A DNA stretch of 64,000 nt from Bacteroidales bacterium (GTDB taxonomy: Bacteria > Bacteroidota > Bacteroidia > Bacteroidales > UBA932): NCBI GenBank assembly GCA_012510445.1, contig JAAZIA010000030.1:35893-99892 (forward strand). Reading direction: 5' to 3'. The translations under genes and the position numbers were made by a program. The notes under the pieces were generated by a model, which saw only the letters and a list, made by a program, of their open reading frames with translations, did no database searches and was not told the origin of the DNA. This document shows positions 8,925-20,230 of the stretch, one piece after another. Numbering within the stretch: position 1 is the stretch's first letter; each line of letters starts with the position of its first letter.

Positions 8925-10499
8925 TTATCCGGCCACTTGCTCTGCCACGTTTTCTATAATGGTTGTTATTTCCCGGTTAATCTCTCCTTTATTGAGCGGT
9001 TGCAAAACCGTATGGTTGTGTTTTGTTTCCAAGACATTTAGGAACTTTTCTTCAAACACAAGTATTTTGTCTGCCGGTACCCTTCCCAGCAACCCTTTGG
9101 TTCCGCAATAGAGCAACGCTATCTGTTTTCCCACCGGCAGCGGGTGGTACTGTTTCTGAACCAGCAGCAAAGAGTTTTTCTGTCCTTTATCCAGAATTTG
9201 CAACGTCATGGCGTCCATTTCTCCTCCAAACCTTGAAAACGACTCTAGTTCTCTGTATTGCGCCTGGTCAATTTTCAACGTTCCGGCCACTTGTTTCATA
9301 GCTTCCAATTGAGCATTCCCCCCAACACGCGATACAGAAATCCCTACGTTAACGGCGGGGCGGTACCCTTGGTTAAACAAATCGGTATCCAAGAAAATCT
9401 GACCGTCCGTAATAGAAATCACGTTGGTAGGAATGTAAGCCGAGACGTCTCCCGCCTGGGTTTCAATGATGGGCAGTGCCGTCAGGGACCCACCGCCTTT
9501 CACTCTCCCTTTAAGAGAGGGCGGTATGTCGTTCATTTGTTTCGCAATCTGGTCTTGGTCAATGATTCTGGCAGCACGCTCCAACAATCGCGAGTGCAGG
9601 TAAAACACATCGCCCGGGTAAGCTTCCCTACCGGAAGGCCTTCTTAGGATGAGTGATACTTCCCTGTAAGAGACGGCCTGTTTAGACAAATCGTCGTATA
9701 TGACCAAGGCGTGTCTTCCCGTATCTCTAAAGTACTCCCCAATAGCTGCTCCTGCAAAAGGGGCAAAGTATTGCAGTGCAGCCGGATCGCCGGCCGTAGC
9801 CGATACTATGACCGTATAGTCCATGGCCCCGTGCTTTTCCAAAACATTGACAATAGAAGCTACCGTAGAACCTTTTTGTCCAATAGCTACGTATATGCAA
9901 TAAACAGGATCCCCATCCAGGTAATTGTTCCGCTGATTGATAATGGTATCTATAGCAATGGCTGTTTTTCCCGTCTGCCTGTCACCAATAATCAGTTCTC
10001 GCTGTCCCCTTCCAATAGGGATCATGGCATCAATAGACTTTATACCGGTTTGCAGAGGCTCAGAAACGGGTTGACGGAATATCACACCGGGAGCTTTCCG
10101 CTCCAGGGGCATCTCATAGACAGGACCGGCTATAGGCCCCTTACCGTCCAACGGATTCCCTAACGGGTCTATGACCCTACCCATCATTTTTTCACTAACA
10201 GGGATAGAAGCAATGGTTCCCGTCCTTTTCACTTTATCTCCTTCCCGTATCATGCTGGTGGGTCCCAGCAGTACAGCCCCTACGTTATCTTCTTCCAGGT
10301 TCATGACAATGGCCATAATTCCATTGTCAAAGGCAAGCAATTCATTGGCCTCTGCCTGATGTAGTCCGTAAATACGAACTACCCCGTCACTCACCTGAAG
10401 CACAACGCCTTTCTCTTCATAGACAGGTCTGTTGTCCAATCCTTCCAGCTGCATTCTAAGTATATCTGTTACTTCTGCAGGTTTAATCAAATCTGACAT
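8925..10499 (-). CDS. atpA: ATP synthase F1 alpha subunit
   Basis: 524-residue non-catalytic nucleotide-binding subunit. The Walker A motif [11 protein letters not shown] and the conserved [34 protein letters not shown] are intact, and the order of beta-barrel, nucleotide-binding and C-terminal helical domains is normal. It lies between atpH (7 bases upstream) and atpG on the minus strand. Confidence 0.97.
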   Translation of the reverse strand: MSDLIKPAEVTDILRMQLEGLDNRPVYEEKGVVLQVSDGVVRIYGLHQAEANELLAFDNGIMAIVMNLEEDNVGAVLLGPTSMIREGDKVKRTGTIASIPVSEKMMGRVIDPLGNPLDGKGPIAGPVYEMPLERKAPGVIFRQPVSEPLQTGIKSIDAMIPIGRGQRELIIGDRQTGKTAIAIDTIINQRNNYLDGDPVYCIYVAIGQKGSTVASIVNVLEKHGAMDYTVIVSATAGDPAALQYFAPFAGAAIGEYFRDTGRHALVIYDDLSKQAVSYREVSLILRRPSGREAYPGDVFYLHSRLLERAARIIDQDQIAKQMNDIPPSLKGRVKGGGSLTALPIIETQAGDVSAYIPTNVISITDGQIFLDTDLFNQGYRPAVNVGISVSRVGGNAQLEAMKQVAGTLKIDQAQYRELESFSRFGGEMDAMTLQILDKGQKNSLLLVQKQYHPLPVGKQIALLYCGTKGLLGRVPADKILVFEEKFLNVLETKHNHTVLQPLNKGEINREITTIIENVAEQVAG

Positions 10500-10506
10500 A
10501 ACAAAA

Positions 10507-11064
10507 TCAATAAGTCTCTTTTAATCCGTAAGACGCCCGTAATTCCTTCAAACGAGTTCTTATAGAAGCGTCCCATTCATTCATTCCCAGCGTTAAGGTA
10601 ACCCCCCCTATCAGCCCGGGATCACTCTTCCAGTCCAGTTCCACATTTTCCGGCTGATCCGGTTTTAACGCCTTTTTTATTTTCCCCATAAGCTCCTCTC
10701 CCGGAGGGACTACCGTTGTAAGTACTCCGTAAAGAATGCCGTGCAAGTTTCTGTACTTCTCTACGTATTGCATAGCTACAGAGTGCATAAGGCTTTCTCT
10801 TTTGTGTCTTATAAGCAAGTCTAAAAAACCGGATAATACGTGCAAGGCATCGGAATGGTACTCCGGGAAAAGGTCTAAAAAAAGTGCTTTCCTTTGCTCC
10901 TTGAGCAAGGTCCTGTTAGAAAAGGCTATTTCCAGATCCGGTATGGCCCAATAGCAATCGTCCACCTGCTTCATCATACGATACAGGTGAAAATCTGCTT
11001 TACACCCTGTTGCATATTGCAGCAGAGCGTTCGCATAACGCGATGCTATCAGTCCTCTATTCAT
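10507..11064 (-). CDS. atpH: ATP synthase F1 delta subunit
   Basis: 185-residue peripheral-stalk subunit that joins F1 to the b subunits (OSCP family). It begins [18 protein letters not shown], a typical delta start, and near the C-terminus has the conserved sequence [29 protein letters not shown]. It is placed as expected between atpF and atpA, with about 20 bases to atpF. Confidence 0.93.
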   Translation of the reverse strand: MNRGLIASRYANALLQYATGCKADFHLYRMMKQVDDCYWAIPDLEIAFSNRTLLKEQRKALFLDLFPEYHSDALHVLSGFLDLLIRHKRESLMHSVAMQYVEKYRNLHGILYGVLTTVVPPGEELMGKIKKALKPDQPENVELDWKSDPGLIGGVTLTLGMNEWDASIRTRLKELRASYGLKETY

Positions 11065-11083
11065 ACACAGCCTTACTTACAGG

Positions 11084-11584
11084 TTATGCCTGTGGTGTTA
11101 ACGATTCGTCCAGTAAACGATCAATAAGTTCGCGCTGACTGGTTTCTTTTGTCAACTGTTGTCGCAGTAATTTTTCTGCAATCTCTATAGAAAGAGCAGC
11201 TACTTGTATACGAATCTCTTGCATAGCCACTTCTTTTTCCAATTGCAATTGCTCTCTTCCCTTCTCTATCAGTATTTTACTTTCCTTTTCTGCGGCTGCT
11301 TTCGCTTCTTCAATCAATTGTTGACGCAAAGCCCGGGTTTGCTCCAGTAATTTTTCCTGTTCTTCTCTGGATTGTTGCAGGATTCTTTCTTCCTGCAATT
11401 TTAACGTGGCCAGCAGCTGCCGGGCAGCCGCCGCATCTGAGAGTGCTTTGTCTATCCTTTCGTTACGACGTTCCACCATTCCGGTAATCGCGGGCCAGCC
11501 AAAGCGAGCCAATATCAAAAACAGGATGCCAAACGCAATGAGCATCCAGAACAACAGTCCGGAATCGGGGATCATCAAGTCCAT
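11084..11584 (-). CDS. atpF: ATP synthase Fo b subunit
   Basis: 166-residue stator subunit with one N-terminal membrane helix (about residues 7-28, LLFWMLIAFGILFLILARFGWP) followed by a long charged, Gln/Glu-rich coiled coil. The conserved RFGWPAI motif follows the helix. It lies between atpE and atpH. Only one b-type gene is present, so the stator is presumably a b homodimer. Confidence 0.94.
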   Translation of the reverse strand: MDLMIPDSGLLFWMLIAFGILFLILARFGWPAITGMVERRNERIDKALSDAAAARQLLATLKLQEERILQQSREEQEKLLEQTRALRQQLIEEAKAAAEKESKILIEKGREQLQLEKEVAMQEIRIQVAALSIEIAEKLLRQQLTKETSQRELIDRLLDESLTPQA

Positions 11585-11597
11585 AACAAATACAATT

Positions 11598-11852
11598 TTA
11601 CAGGGCTACCAACAAGCAAACAATAATAGAGAAAAGGGAAACCCCTTCTACCAAAGCCCCAATGATAATCATGGACATCCTGATCCCGTCAGCAGCTTCG
11701 GGCTGGCGCGCAATGGCTTCCATGGCAGAAATTCCAATTTTACTGAGGCCAAACGAGGCACCCATTACAATAACAGCTGCGCCAAAAACGGCACCTAATT
11801 TGGTAAATACGGTATATAAACCGTTGGCTTGTAAAATAGTTAAGAGTAACAT
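11598..11852 (-). CDS. atpE: ATP synthase Fo c subunit (rotor ring)
   Basis: 84-residue hairpin of two membrane helices joined by the polar loop ARQPEA. The ion-carrying carboxylate is the Glu in GALVEGVSLF on helix 2. It is not followed by the Ser/Thr pair of sodium-binding rings (ES or EST), so proton coupling is the more likely reading; this is an inference from the motif. It sits 6 bases after atpB in transcription order. Confidence 0.95.
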   Translation of the reverse strand: MLLLTILQANGLYTVFTKLGAVFGAAVIVMGASFGLSKIGISAMEAIARQPEAADGIRMSMIIIGALVEGVSLFSIIVCLLVAL

Positions 11853-11858
11853 AATTAA

Positions 11859-12974
11859 TTATTTTTTTAATCGGTTTTCAATAGGTAATTCCGGTTTTTT
11901 GACCGGTATGGGTTCTTTACGGGAAAGCCCTATAAAGATAGCAGAAAGCATGGTAAATACATAAGCCTGTATATAAGCTACCAGCAATTCCAGTACCAGC
12001 ATAAGAGCAGAAAACAACACAGAAACCACGCTCATAGAGGCATTGATGGCAGGCCCCATAGCCACCGTAAGGAACACCAGCGAAGTAAGTGCTAAAATAA
12101 TGATATGCCCGGCAAAAATGTTGGCAAAAAGACGAATCATCAATGCCATGGGTTTGGTTATGATCCCAAAAAGTTCAATCACCTGCATAATGGGTATAGG
12201 AGCCTTCATAAAGATGGGAACATCGGGCCACAATATCTCTTTCCAATACTCTTTATTTCCAAAAACATTAATGGCCACCATGGTACAAAGCGCCAACCCC
12301 ATGGTCACGGCTATGTTCCCCGTAAGGTTGGCTCCTGCCGGGAAGATAGGGATCAACCCCAATATGTTGTTTAGGAAAATAAAGAAAAAAAGCGTGAGCA
12401 GGTAGGGCGAATAACGTTGGTAGTCTTTTCCCACACAACTTTTTACCACGCCGTCATGAACGCTCATAATGAACCATTCCAAAGCCCCTTTAATGCCCCC
12501 GGGAACGGCGTTATGGTTCCCTTCTTTTTCTTGCTTGGTGTACCATCGGGAAAGGCTAAGTACAATAACCATTAGTAACAGGCACGAGAAAAAAAGCGCT
12601 ACTACGTTTTTAGTAATCGAAATATCAAACGGCCTTACGGTTTCTCCCATACTGTTTGTTTCTACTACTTTCCCCGCTGTTTTCTCTTCTGTAGAAAGCG
12701 TAAACCCTTTATATCCTTCTTCTTCATGCAAACGTGCAGAAGAAAAGACAAACCAACCGCGCTCTTTGCTACGAACAATAATGGGCAAAGGAAGGGCTAT
12801 TTCTTTTTCGCCCATAGTAAAGAAATGCCAGCTGTAACTGTCTTTCAGATGCCCCAGCAGCAGTTCCCGGATATCTACCGGCGGTCTTTCCTTTTTCTCT
12901 GCGGCCCGGGCCACGTTAGAAGACAACGGGAAAACTACTAAAAACAACCAAACACAAAGTACACGCTTCATCAT
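11859..12974 (-). CDS. atpB: ATP synthase Fo a subunit
   Basis: 371-residue membrane stator subunit with the essential Arg in MALMIRLFANIFAGH. An N-terminal signal peptide (VLCVWLFLVVFPLSSNVARA) and a roughly 100-residue hydrophilic, presumably periplasmic, extension precede the first core helix; this extension is common in Bacteroidota a subunits. Two in-frame ATGs (12974 and 12971) differ by one Met. It follows the AtpI-like gene by 6 bases. Confidence 0.95.
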   Translation of the reverse strand: MMKRVLCVWLFLVVFPLSSNVARAAEKKERPPVDIRELLLGHLKDSYSWHFFTMGEKEIALPLPIIVRSKERGWFVFSSARLHEEEGYKGFTLSTEEKTAGKVVETNSMGETVRPFDISITKNVVALFFSCLLLMVIVLSLSRWYTKQEKEGNHNAVPGGIKGALEWFIMSVHDGVVKSCVGKDYQRYSPYLLTLFFFIFLNNILGLIPIFPAGANLTGNIAVTMGLALCTMVAINVFGNKEYWKEILWPDVPIFMKAPIPIMQVIELFGIITKPMALMIRLFANIFAGHIIILALTSLVFLTVAMGPAINASMSVVSVLFSALMLVLELLVAYIQAYVFTMLSAIFIGLSRKEPIPVKKPELPIENRLKK

Positions 12975-12980
12975 ACTATA

Positions 12981-13364
12981 TCATTTCAGCCTTTGCTTTT
13001 TGCGAAGCTCTGCATAAAGACTAAAAATAGTCAGCAACATATAGATCAAAAACAACCCCATAAAACTGACCAAAAGGGACAGTTTGGGGGGATGAGCCAA
13101 TAGTACCAAAAGGATGAGGGTAGCCAAAAGGACTCCCCAACGTACCAAGCGCTGAGCAATCAAACTGTTCATCCATTTTTGATCTTTCTTGTCATCTGTT
13201 GTTATCCATATATTCTCAAAAACACATATTACTATAAAGGATGCAGGTATGGCCGCATAAGCAGGAAACCACCAGGAAGGAATGAAAAAATACATTACCA
13301 AGCCCCAAAGAATTCCTACCAGCAACAGTACCGTTAAAAAAACCAATGATTTTTGTTTTTTCAT
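12981..13364 (-). CDS. atpI: Four-helix membrane protein, AtpI-like
   Basis: 127 residues with four predicted membrane segments (about 8-28, 33-53, 73-90 and 95-118) and a basic C-terminus (AELRKKQRLK). There is no strong motif. The call rests on topology and position inside the ATP synthase operon, between atpC and atpB, where AtpI-type proteins that assist c-ring assembly are found. It may equally be an uncharacterised Bacteroidota ATP-operon protein, so the symbol is tentative. Confidence 0.55.
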   Translation of the reverse strand: MKKQKSLVFLTVLLLVGILWGLVMYFFIPSWWFPAYAAIPASFIVICVFENIWITTDDKKDQKWMNSLIAQRLVRWGVLLATLILLVLLAHPPKLSLLVSFMGLFLIYMLLTIFSLYAELRKKQRLK

Positions 13365-13376
13365 ACTACCTCTTTA

Positions 13377-15136
<1,760 letters not shown>

Positions 15137-15154
15137 TTATTTTTATACAATTTA

Positions 15155-15162
15155 CAAATGTA
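15155..15162 (-). promoter_or_regulatory. Putative -7 box for the ATP synthase operon
   Basis: TACATTTG on the minus strand matches TAnnTTTG. Transcription would begin near 15148, leaving about 33 bases of leader. No -33 TTTG was found at the usual distance. Confidence 0.5.
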
Positions 15163-15198
15163 ATCATAAATTAAATAAATAACTTCCACAGGAATTTT

Positions 15199-15206
15199 TA
15201 TCTTTG
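15199..15206 (+). promoter_or_regulatory. Putative -7 box for parE (possible leaderless start)
   Basis: TATCTTTG matches TAnnTTTG and ends 7 bases before the parE ATG, so transcription would begin at or just before the start codon. Confidence 0.5.
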
Positions 15207-15213
15207 TGCCCTT

Positions 15214-17046
15214 ATGTCAGAAATCAAGTCAACGTATACAGAAAAAGATTTTCAAACCCTTGCATGGAATGAGCATATCAGGCTCAGACCGGGTATGTAT
15301 ATAGGGAAATCCGGTGACGGAAGTACTCCGGACGACGGACTTTACGTACTCCTTAAAGAGGTGGTTGACAACTCGGTAGACGAATATGCCATGGGCCACG
15401 GGAAAGTGATAGAGGTCACCATCAACGATAAAAAAGTCACAGTACGTGACTATGGGCGAGGCATACCTTTTGGCAAAGTCATAGAAGCTGCCAACAAAAT
15501 GAATACAGGGGCCAAGTACGACAACAAGACCTTCCAGAAAGCCGTGGGATTGAACGGCGTAGGACTGAAAGCCGTCAACGCCACCTCGATTGATTTTCAC
15601 ATAGCTTCTTTCAGAAACGGAGAAAGTCAGTTTGGACGCTTTTCCAAAGGCCATTTACAAAAAGAAGGAAAGGTAACTTCCCAAGAAAAAAACGGTACGC
15701 TCGTAAGTTTTACACCCGACCCTGAACTTTTCCCCGATTATTCCATACAACTGGAATTTGTAGAAGAAATGCTTAAGCATTATGCCTACCTGAACAAAGG
15801 GCTTACCCTTACGCTCAATGGCAAAGTCTTTGCTTCAAAAAACGGGCTGTTGGATCTGGTCAATGAAAATATGGCAGAAGAAACCTTGTATCCTCCCATT
15901 CACCTTATGGGGCACGACATTGAAATGGTCATTACTCATACAAACGATACGGGAGAAAGCATCATGTCGTTTGCCAACGGGCAAAACACGTCTCAAGGCG
16001 GTACCCACCTATCTGTATTTAGAGAGGCCGTAGCAAAGACCATCAAAGATTTTCTGAAAAGAGATTTTGAACTTTCAGACATCCGTCAATCCATTGTGGG
16101 AGCCATAAGCATACGGCTTATAGAACCCAAGTTTGCCAATCAAACAAAAACCATACTCGATTCCAGAGAAATAGCATCGGGCGGACCTACTGTCCGCAGT
16201 TTTATATTTGATTTTGTTAAAGAACAACTGGACAACTACCTGCACAAAAACCCTCAAACGGCAGACATCCTGCTCAAAAAAATTACGGAAAACGAGAAAG
16301 AACGGAAGGCTGTTAGTGTAGTACGCAGAAAATCAAGAGAAACTGCCAAAAAAATCAGCTTGCATAATAAAAAATTGCGCGACTGCCGTGTCCATTTTAC
16401 AGACAAAGGTCCCCTAGCAGAGCTGAGCACCCTTTTTATAACAGAAGGTGATTCGGCAAGCGGTTCCATTACCAAAAGCAGGGATCCGAACACCCAGGCT
16501 GTATTCAGCTTGCGCGGAAAACCGGAAAACACCTACGGGCAAAATAAACAAGTAATCTATACAAACGAAGAATTCAACTTGTTACAAGCAGCCCTAAACA
16601 TAGAAGAAGACCTGGACAACCTCCGGTACAACAAAATAGTCATTGCCACAGATGCCGACCCCGACGGAATGCATATACGAATGTTGCTGCTTAGCTTCTT
16701 CCTGCAATTTTTCCCGGAACTTGTAAGGCACGGCCACATTTACATTTTACAAACTCCGCTTTTTAGGGTGAGAAATAAAAAAGAAACGCATTACTGTTAT
16801 TCAGAAACAGAAAAAGACCAAGCCGTAAACAAGCTGGGTACTCATCCGGAAATCACTCGCTTCAAAGGCCTTGGAGAAATATCACCGGAAGAATTCAAGG
16901 AATTTATTGGAGAAGACATACGGTTAGACAAAGTACGGTTAGGTAAAGATGACAGGCTCCCCGAACTGCTCAGATTCTATATGGGAGATAACACTCCGCA
17001 AAGAAGGGATTTTATTGTCAACAATTTAAGAATGACGGGGAATTAG
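15214..17046 (+). CDS. parE: Topoisomerase IV subunit B (GyrB/ParE family ATPase)
   Basis: 610-residue type IIA topoisomerase B subunit. It has the GHKL ATPase domain (RPGMYIGKSGDG, EVVDNSVDEYAMG, VRDYGRGIPFGK, NGVGLKAVNA), the transducer domain, and a TOPRIM domain with the EGDSASGSI and DADPDGMHI metal-binding motifs. The short length without the GyrB insertion and the pairing with an adjacent ParC-like gene favour topoisomerase IV over gyrase. parC follows after 3 bases. Confidence 0.9.
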   Translation: MSEIKSTYTEKDFQTLAWNEHIRLRPGMYIGKSGDGSTPDDGLYVLLKEVVDNSVDEYAMGHGKVIEVTINDKKVTVRDYGRGIPFGKVIEAANKMNTGAKYDNKTFQKAVGLNGVGLKAVNATSIDFHIASFRNGESQFGRFSKGHLQKEGKVTSQEKNGTLVSFTPDPELFPDYSIQLEFVEEMLKHYAYLNKGLTLTLNGKVFASKNGLLDLVNENMAEETLYPPIHLMGHDIEMVITHTNDTGESIMSFANGQNTSQGGTHLSVFREAVAKTIKDFLKRDFELSDIRQSIVGAISIRLIEPKFANQTKTILDSREIASGGPTVRSFIFDFVKEQLDNYLHKNPQTADILLKKITENEKERKAVSVVRRKSRETAKKISLHNKKLRDCRVHFTDKGPLAELSTLFITEGDSASGSITKSRDPNTQAVFSLRGKPENTYGQNKQVIYTNEEFNLLQAALNIEEDLDNLRYNKIVIATDADPDGMHIRMLLLSFFLQFFPELVRHGHIYILQTPLFRVRNKKETHYCYSETEKDQAVNKLGTHPEITRFKGLGEISPEEFKEFIGEDIRLDKVRLGKDDRLPELLRFYMGDNTPQRRDFIVNNLRMTGN

Positions 17047-17049
17047 CAT

Positions 17050-19758
17050 ATGATGAGTGAAGAGCAACTAAAGTATTTGCACATTCTGGGTGAAGAAGGG
17101 GACAAAAAATACCGGCTTACCGGTATGTTCAAAGATTGGTTTTTGGAATATTCTTCTTACGTAATCCTGGAACGTGCCGTACCTCACATTACAGACGGTT
17201 TAAAACCCGTTCAAAGAAGGATCCTACACTCGATGAAAAGAATGGAGGACGGGCGTTACAACAAAGTAGCTAATATCATAGGCCATACCATGCAGTTCCA
17301 CCCTCACGGAGACGCTTCTATTGGAGATGCCTTGGTTCAGCTGGGACAAAAAAATCTTTTGATTGATACGCAAGGCAACTGGGGAAACGTACTTACGGGT
17401 GATCCGGCGGCGGCACCGCGTTACATAGAAGCCCGCCTGAGCACCTTTGCGCTGGATGTAGTATTTAACCCAAAAACAACGTCTTGGACGCCTTCTTATG
17501 ACGGCAGAAACAAAGAACCGGAAGCCCTGCCCGTAAAATTCCCTCTCTTATTGGCTCAAGGGGCCGAGGGAATAGCTGTAGGACTTTCTACCCGCATTTT
17601 GCCTCACAACTTTAACGAACTGATAGACGCCTCTATTGCCCACCTTAAAGACAAGCCTTTTGTACTTTACCCCGATTTTATAACGGGTGGCCTGGTAGAT
17701 TGCAGCAATTACAACGGTGGGGTTGGAAGACTTACCAGCCGCGTAAAAGTAAGGGCCAGAATCAACAAACTGGACAGAAGAACGCTGTCCATTACAGAGA
17801 TTCCCTACGGACAGACTACAGAAAGCCTTATTCGTTCCATCCTTTCTGCCAACGAAAAAGGCAAGATAAGAATCAGGAAAATAGATGATAACACAGCAGA
17901 ACAGGCAGAAATCCTGATCCACTTGGCAGGCGACGTATCGCCCGACAAAACCATAGATGCGTTGTACGCCTTTACGCGGTGTGAAGTAACGCTTTCGCCG
18001 GATGCCTGTGTGATTTTAGACGGCAAACCGTTTGTCATTGCCGTGGAAAACATGCTCCGCTACAGCACAGACAGAACACGCAATTTGCTAAAAACAGAAC
18101 TGGAAATACGCCTTGCAGAACTGGAAGACCAATGGCACATTTCCTCCTTGGAAAAAATATTCTTTGAAGAAAAAGTGTACCGCATCTTAGAAAACGATGC
18201 CAAGTCGTGGAAAGACCAGCTTACAGAAGTAGAAAAGAAAATGCTCCTGTACCAAGACCGTTTGCGAAGGCCTGTCATTTTTGAAGAAATAGAGAAGCTG
18301 GTAGAAAAGCCGGTAAGAAAAATCTCGAAATTTGACATAAAAAAAGCCGAGGAGCACATTCGCTCGCTTGACAAAGAGATGGCCACGGTTAAAAACAACC
18401 TGAAACACCTGACCCGCTACACCATCAAATACTTTGAAGACTTAAAAAAGAAATACGGAAGCTTATTCCCCAGAAAAACAGAAATTGCAGATTTCGAAAC
18501 TATTGTTGCCTCTAAAGTTATCCTGGCCAACAGCAAACTGTACGTTAGCAAAGAGTTGGGATTTGTAGGAACAGACCTAAAAAGAGACGACAACGCCACC
18601 TTTGTTTGTGAGTGTTCTCAATTGGACGAGTTCATTGTTTTCTTAAAAGACGGCACCTATTCTGTCCGGAAAGTAGAAGACAAACAATACGTAGGCAAAG
18701 ACATCATTTATACAGGGATCATCAAGAAAAAAGACGAAAGAACCATTTATAACGTAGCCTATCGCGATGGAAAAAAGGGGAAGGTTTATGTAAAACGTTT
18801 TCCTGTAAGCAGCTATACCCGCGACAGAGAGTACACCCTTACGCAAGGAAAGCCGGGTTCAGAAGTATTGTGGTTTACCGTAAATCCCAACGGAGAAGCA
18901 GAGACCATCAAAGTATTTTTAAAAGCCAGACCCAAAGTAAGAAAAACAGTCTTTGAATATTCGTTTTTAGACATGGCCATCAGGAGCCGCAACACCCGCG
19001 GAAACATCCTAAGCCACCACCCCGTTCAGAAAATCACTCTAAAAGAAAAAGGCGTGGCCACTATGGGAGGCCAAAAAATATGGTTCGATAAAGACGTCCA
19101 AAGGCTTAATCATGACGAACGAGGTATATACCTGGGGGAATTTACAGCAGAAGATTGCCTGCTGGCTGTCAACCGCAAAGGAAAATTCTTTACAACCAAC
19201 TTTGACCTAAGCAACCGTTACCAAGAAGAAGTCTTGATCATAGAAAAGTTAAATCCGGAAAAAACATTCTGTGCCATTTATTACCTGGCAGAAGCCGGTG
19301 CTTTCTATATAAAGCGATTTTACTTTGAACCTTCTGAAAACGCACCACAGTCTTTTATTGGAGACGCAGAAGAGTCTTACCTTGTTGCCATTACCGATGA
19401 TATATACCCCAAGGTTCAAGTTACTTTTGGTGGAAAACATGCAAAAAGAGAACCGCTCCTTATAGAGGCAGAAGAATTCATAGGCGAGAAAAGCTTTCGT
19501 GCCAAAGGCAAGAGGGTAACCACCCTGGAAGTAAAAGAAATAGAATTCATAGAACAGGAACCAGAACTGGAACTGGAACTGGAAACAGAAACGGAAATAG
19601 ACATTGAACCGGAAACGAAAACAAAAATTGAGCCGACACCGGAAATAGAAATTGAACTGGAAATGGAACCGGAACCGAAGCCGGAACCGAAGCCTAAAGC
19701 TGAACCCAAAGCTGAACCCGACAAGAAGGCCGATGCCGTCCAGATGAAGCTTCTCTAA
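17050..19758 (+). CDS. parC: Topoisomerase IV subunit A with an acidic repetitive tail
   Basis: 902-residue DNA-cleaving subunit. The DNA-breakage domain includes VQRRILHSMKRM, HPHGDASIGDALV and the active-site Tyr in APRYIEARLSTFA. A coiled-coil gate follows (about 340-450), then a beta-pinwheel-like C-terminal domain. The last ~73 residues, from EIEFIEQEPELELELETETE onward, are a low-complexity Glu/Pro/Lys tail with PEPKPEPKPKAEPKAEP repeats. Such a tail is not part of the conserved fold and arises from short repeated codon units. Start ATG 17050 (or the adjacent ATG 17053). Confidence 0.9.
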   Translation: MMSEEQLKYLHILGEEGDKKYRLTGMFKDWFLEYSSYVILERAVPHITDGLKPVQRRILHSMKRMEDGRYNKVANIIGHTMQFHPHGDASIGDALVQLGQKNLLIDTQGNWGNVLTGDPAAAPRYIEARLSTFALDVVFNPKTTSWTPSYDGRNKEPEALPVKFPLLLAQGAEGIAVGLSTRILPHNFNELIDASIAHLKDKPFVLYPDFITGGLVDCSNYNGGVGRLTSRVKVRARINKLDRRTLSITEIPYGQTTESLIRSILSANEKGKIRIRKIDDNTAEQAEILIHLAGDVSPDKTIDALYAFTRCEVTLSPDACVILDGKPFVIAVENMLRYSTDRTRNLLKTELEIRLAELEDQWHISSLEKIFFEEKVYRILENDAKSWKDQLTEVEKKMLLYQDRLRRPVIFEEIEKLVEKPVRKISKFDIKKAEEHIRSLDKEMATVKNNLKHLTRYTIKYFEDLKKKYGSLFPRKTEIADFETIVASKVILANSKLYVSKELGFVGTDLKRDDNATFVCECSQLDEFIVFLKDGTYSVRKVEDKQYVGKDIIYTGIIKKKDERTIYNVAYRDGKKGKVYVKRFPVSSYTRDREYTLTQGKPGSEVLWFTVNPNGEAETIKVFLKARPKVRKTVFEYSFLDMAIRSRNTRGNILSHHPVQKITLKEKGVATMGGQKIWFDKDVQRLNHDERGIYLGEFTAEDCLLAVNRKGKFFTTNFDLSNRYQEEVLIIEKLNPEKTFCAIYYLAEAGAFYIKRFYFEPSENAPQSFIGDAEESYLVAITDDIYPKVQVTFGGKHAKREPLLIEAEEFIGEKSFRAKGKRVTTLEVKEIEFIEQEPELELELETETEIDIEPETKTKIEPTPEIEIELEMEPEPKPEPKPKAEPKAEPDKKADAVQMKLL

Positions 19759-19771
19759 TAATTCCTCCAAT

Positions 19772-20230
19772 ATGGGTCTTACTTTCTACATAGGATTTAT
19801 GGGATGTGGTAAAAGTACCTTGGGTCGCTTGCATGCTGCCGAACAAGGCAAGAGATTTGTAGACCTGGATGCTGTTTTTTTGCAGGAAACGGGAAAAACG
19901 CCGGCCATTTATCTTACCCATAAAGGAGAACCTGCTTTTAGAAAAGAGGAGCAGAAAGTGTTGCACAAAACAGTAGCACAATGGATGGCAGACGGCAGAC
20001 CCGCTCAAATCATTGCTTGCGGAGGAGGAACTCCCTGTTTCTTTGACAACCTGCAGTTTATGAAAGAACACGGCCATGTAGTTTTCATAGACACCCCTCT
20101 GGCAACCATTCTGGATAGGCTTATGCGCCAACCGGAAAGATGGCCCCTCGCTCAAAAGCAAGCACCGCAAATACTTTATAAAGAAAGAAGAAAATGGTAT
20201 GAACAGGCCCACGAACGCCTGGTCCCCTAG
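19772..20230 (+). CDS. aroK: Shikimate kinase, short C-terminus
   Basis: 152-residue enzyme that phosphorylates shikimate for chorismate synthesis. Walker A GFMGCGKST, the shikimate-binding Asp in FVDLDAVF, Arg in GEPAFRKEE and the GGG of CGGGTPCF are present. The LID motif normally reading RPL is RWPL here. The usual length is about 170-175 residues; this protein stops shortly after the conserved Arg/Tyr segment (RRKWYEQAHERLVP) and lacks the last strand and helix. Its TAG shares the CTAG palindrome with the recJ stop on the other strand. It follows parC by 13 bases. aroE lies 4 kb away. Confidence 0.85.
   Translation: MGLTFYIGFMGCGKSTLGRLHAAEQGKRFVDLDAVFLQETGKTPAIYLTHKGEPAFRKEEQKVLHKTVAQWMADGRPAQIIACGGGTPCFFDNLQFMKEHGHVVFIDTPLATILDRLMRQPERWPLAQKQAPQILYKERRKWYEQAHERLVP

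Noticed and set aside
11598-11852. Sodium-driven ATP synthase ring
   Set aside because: The carboxylate Glu is followed by Gly-Val, not the Ser/Thr of sodium-binding c subunits.
19249-19770. Minus-strand ORFs opposite the parC tail (Phe/Arg- and Ser/Gly-rich)
   Set aside because: They are shadows of the repetitive codons of the ParC tail, without start signals or family similarity.
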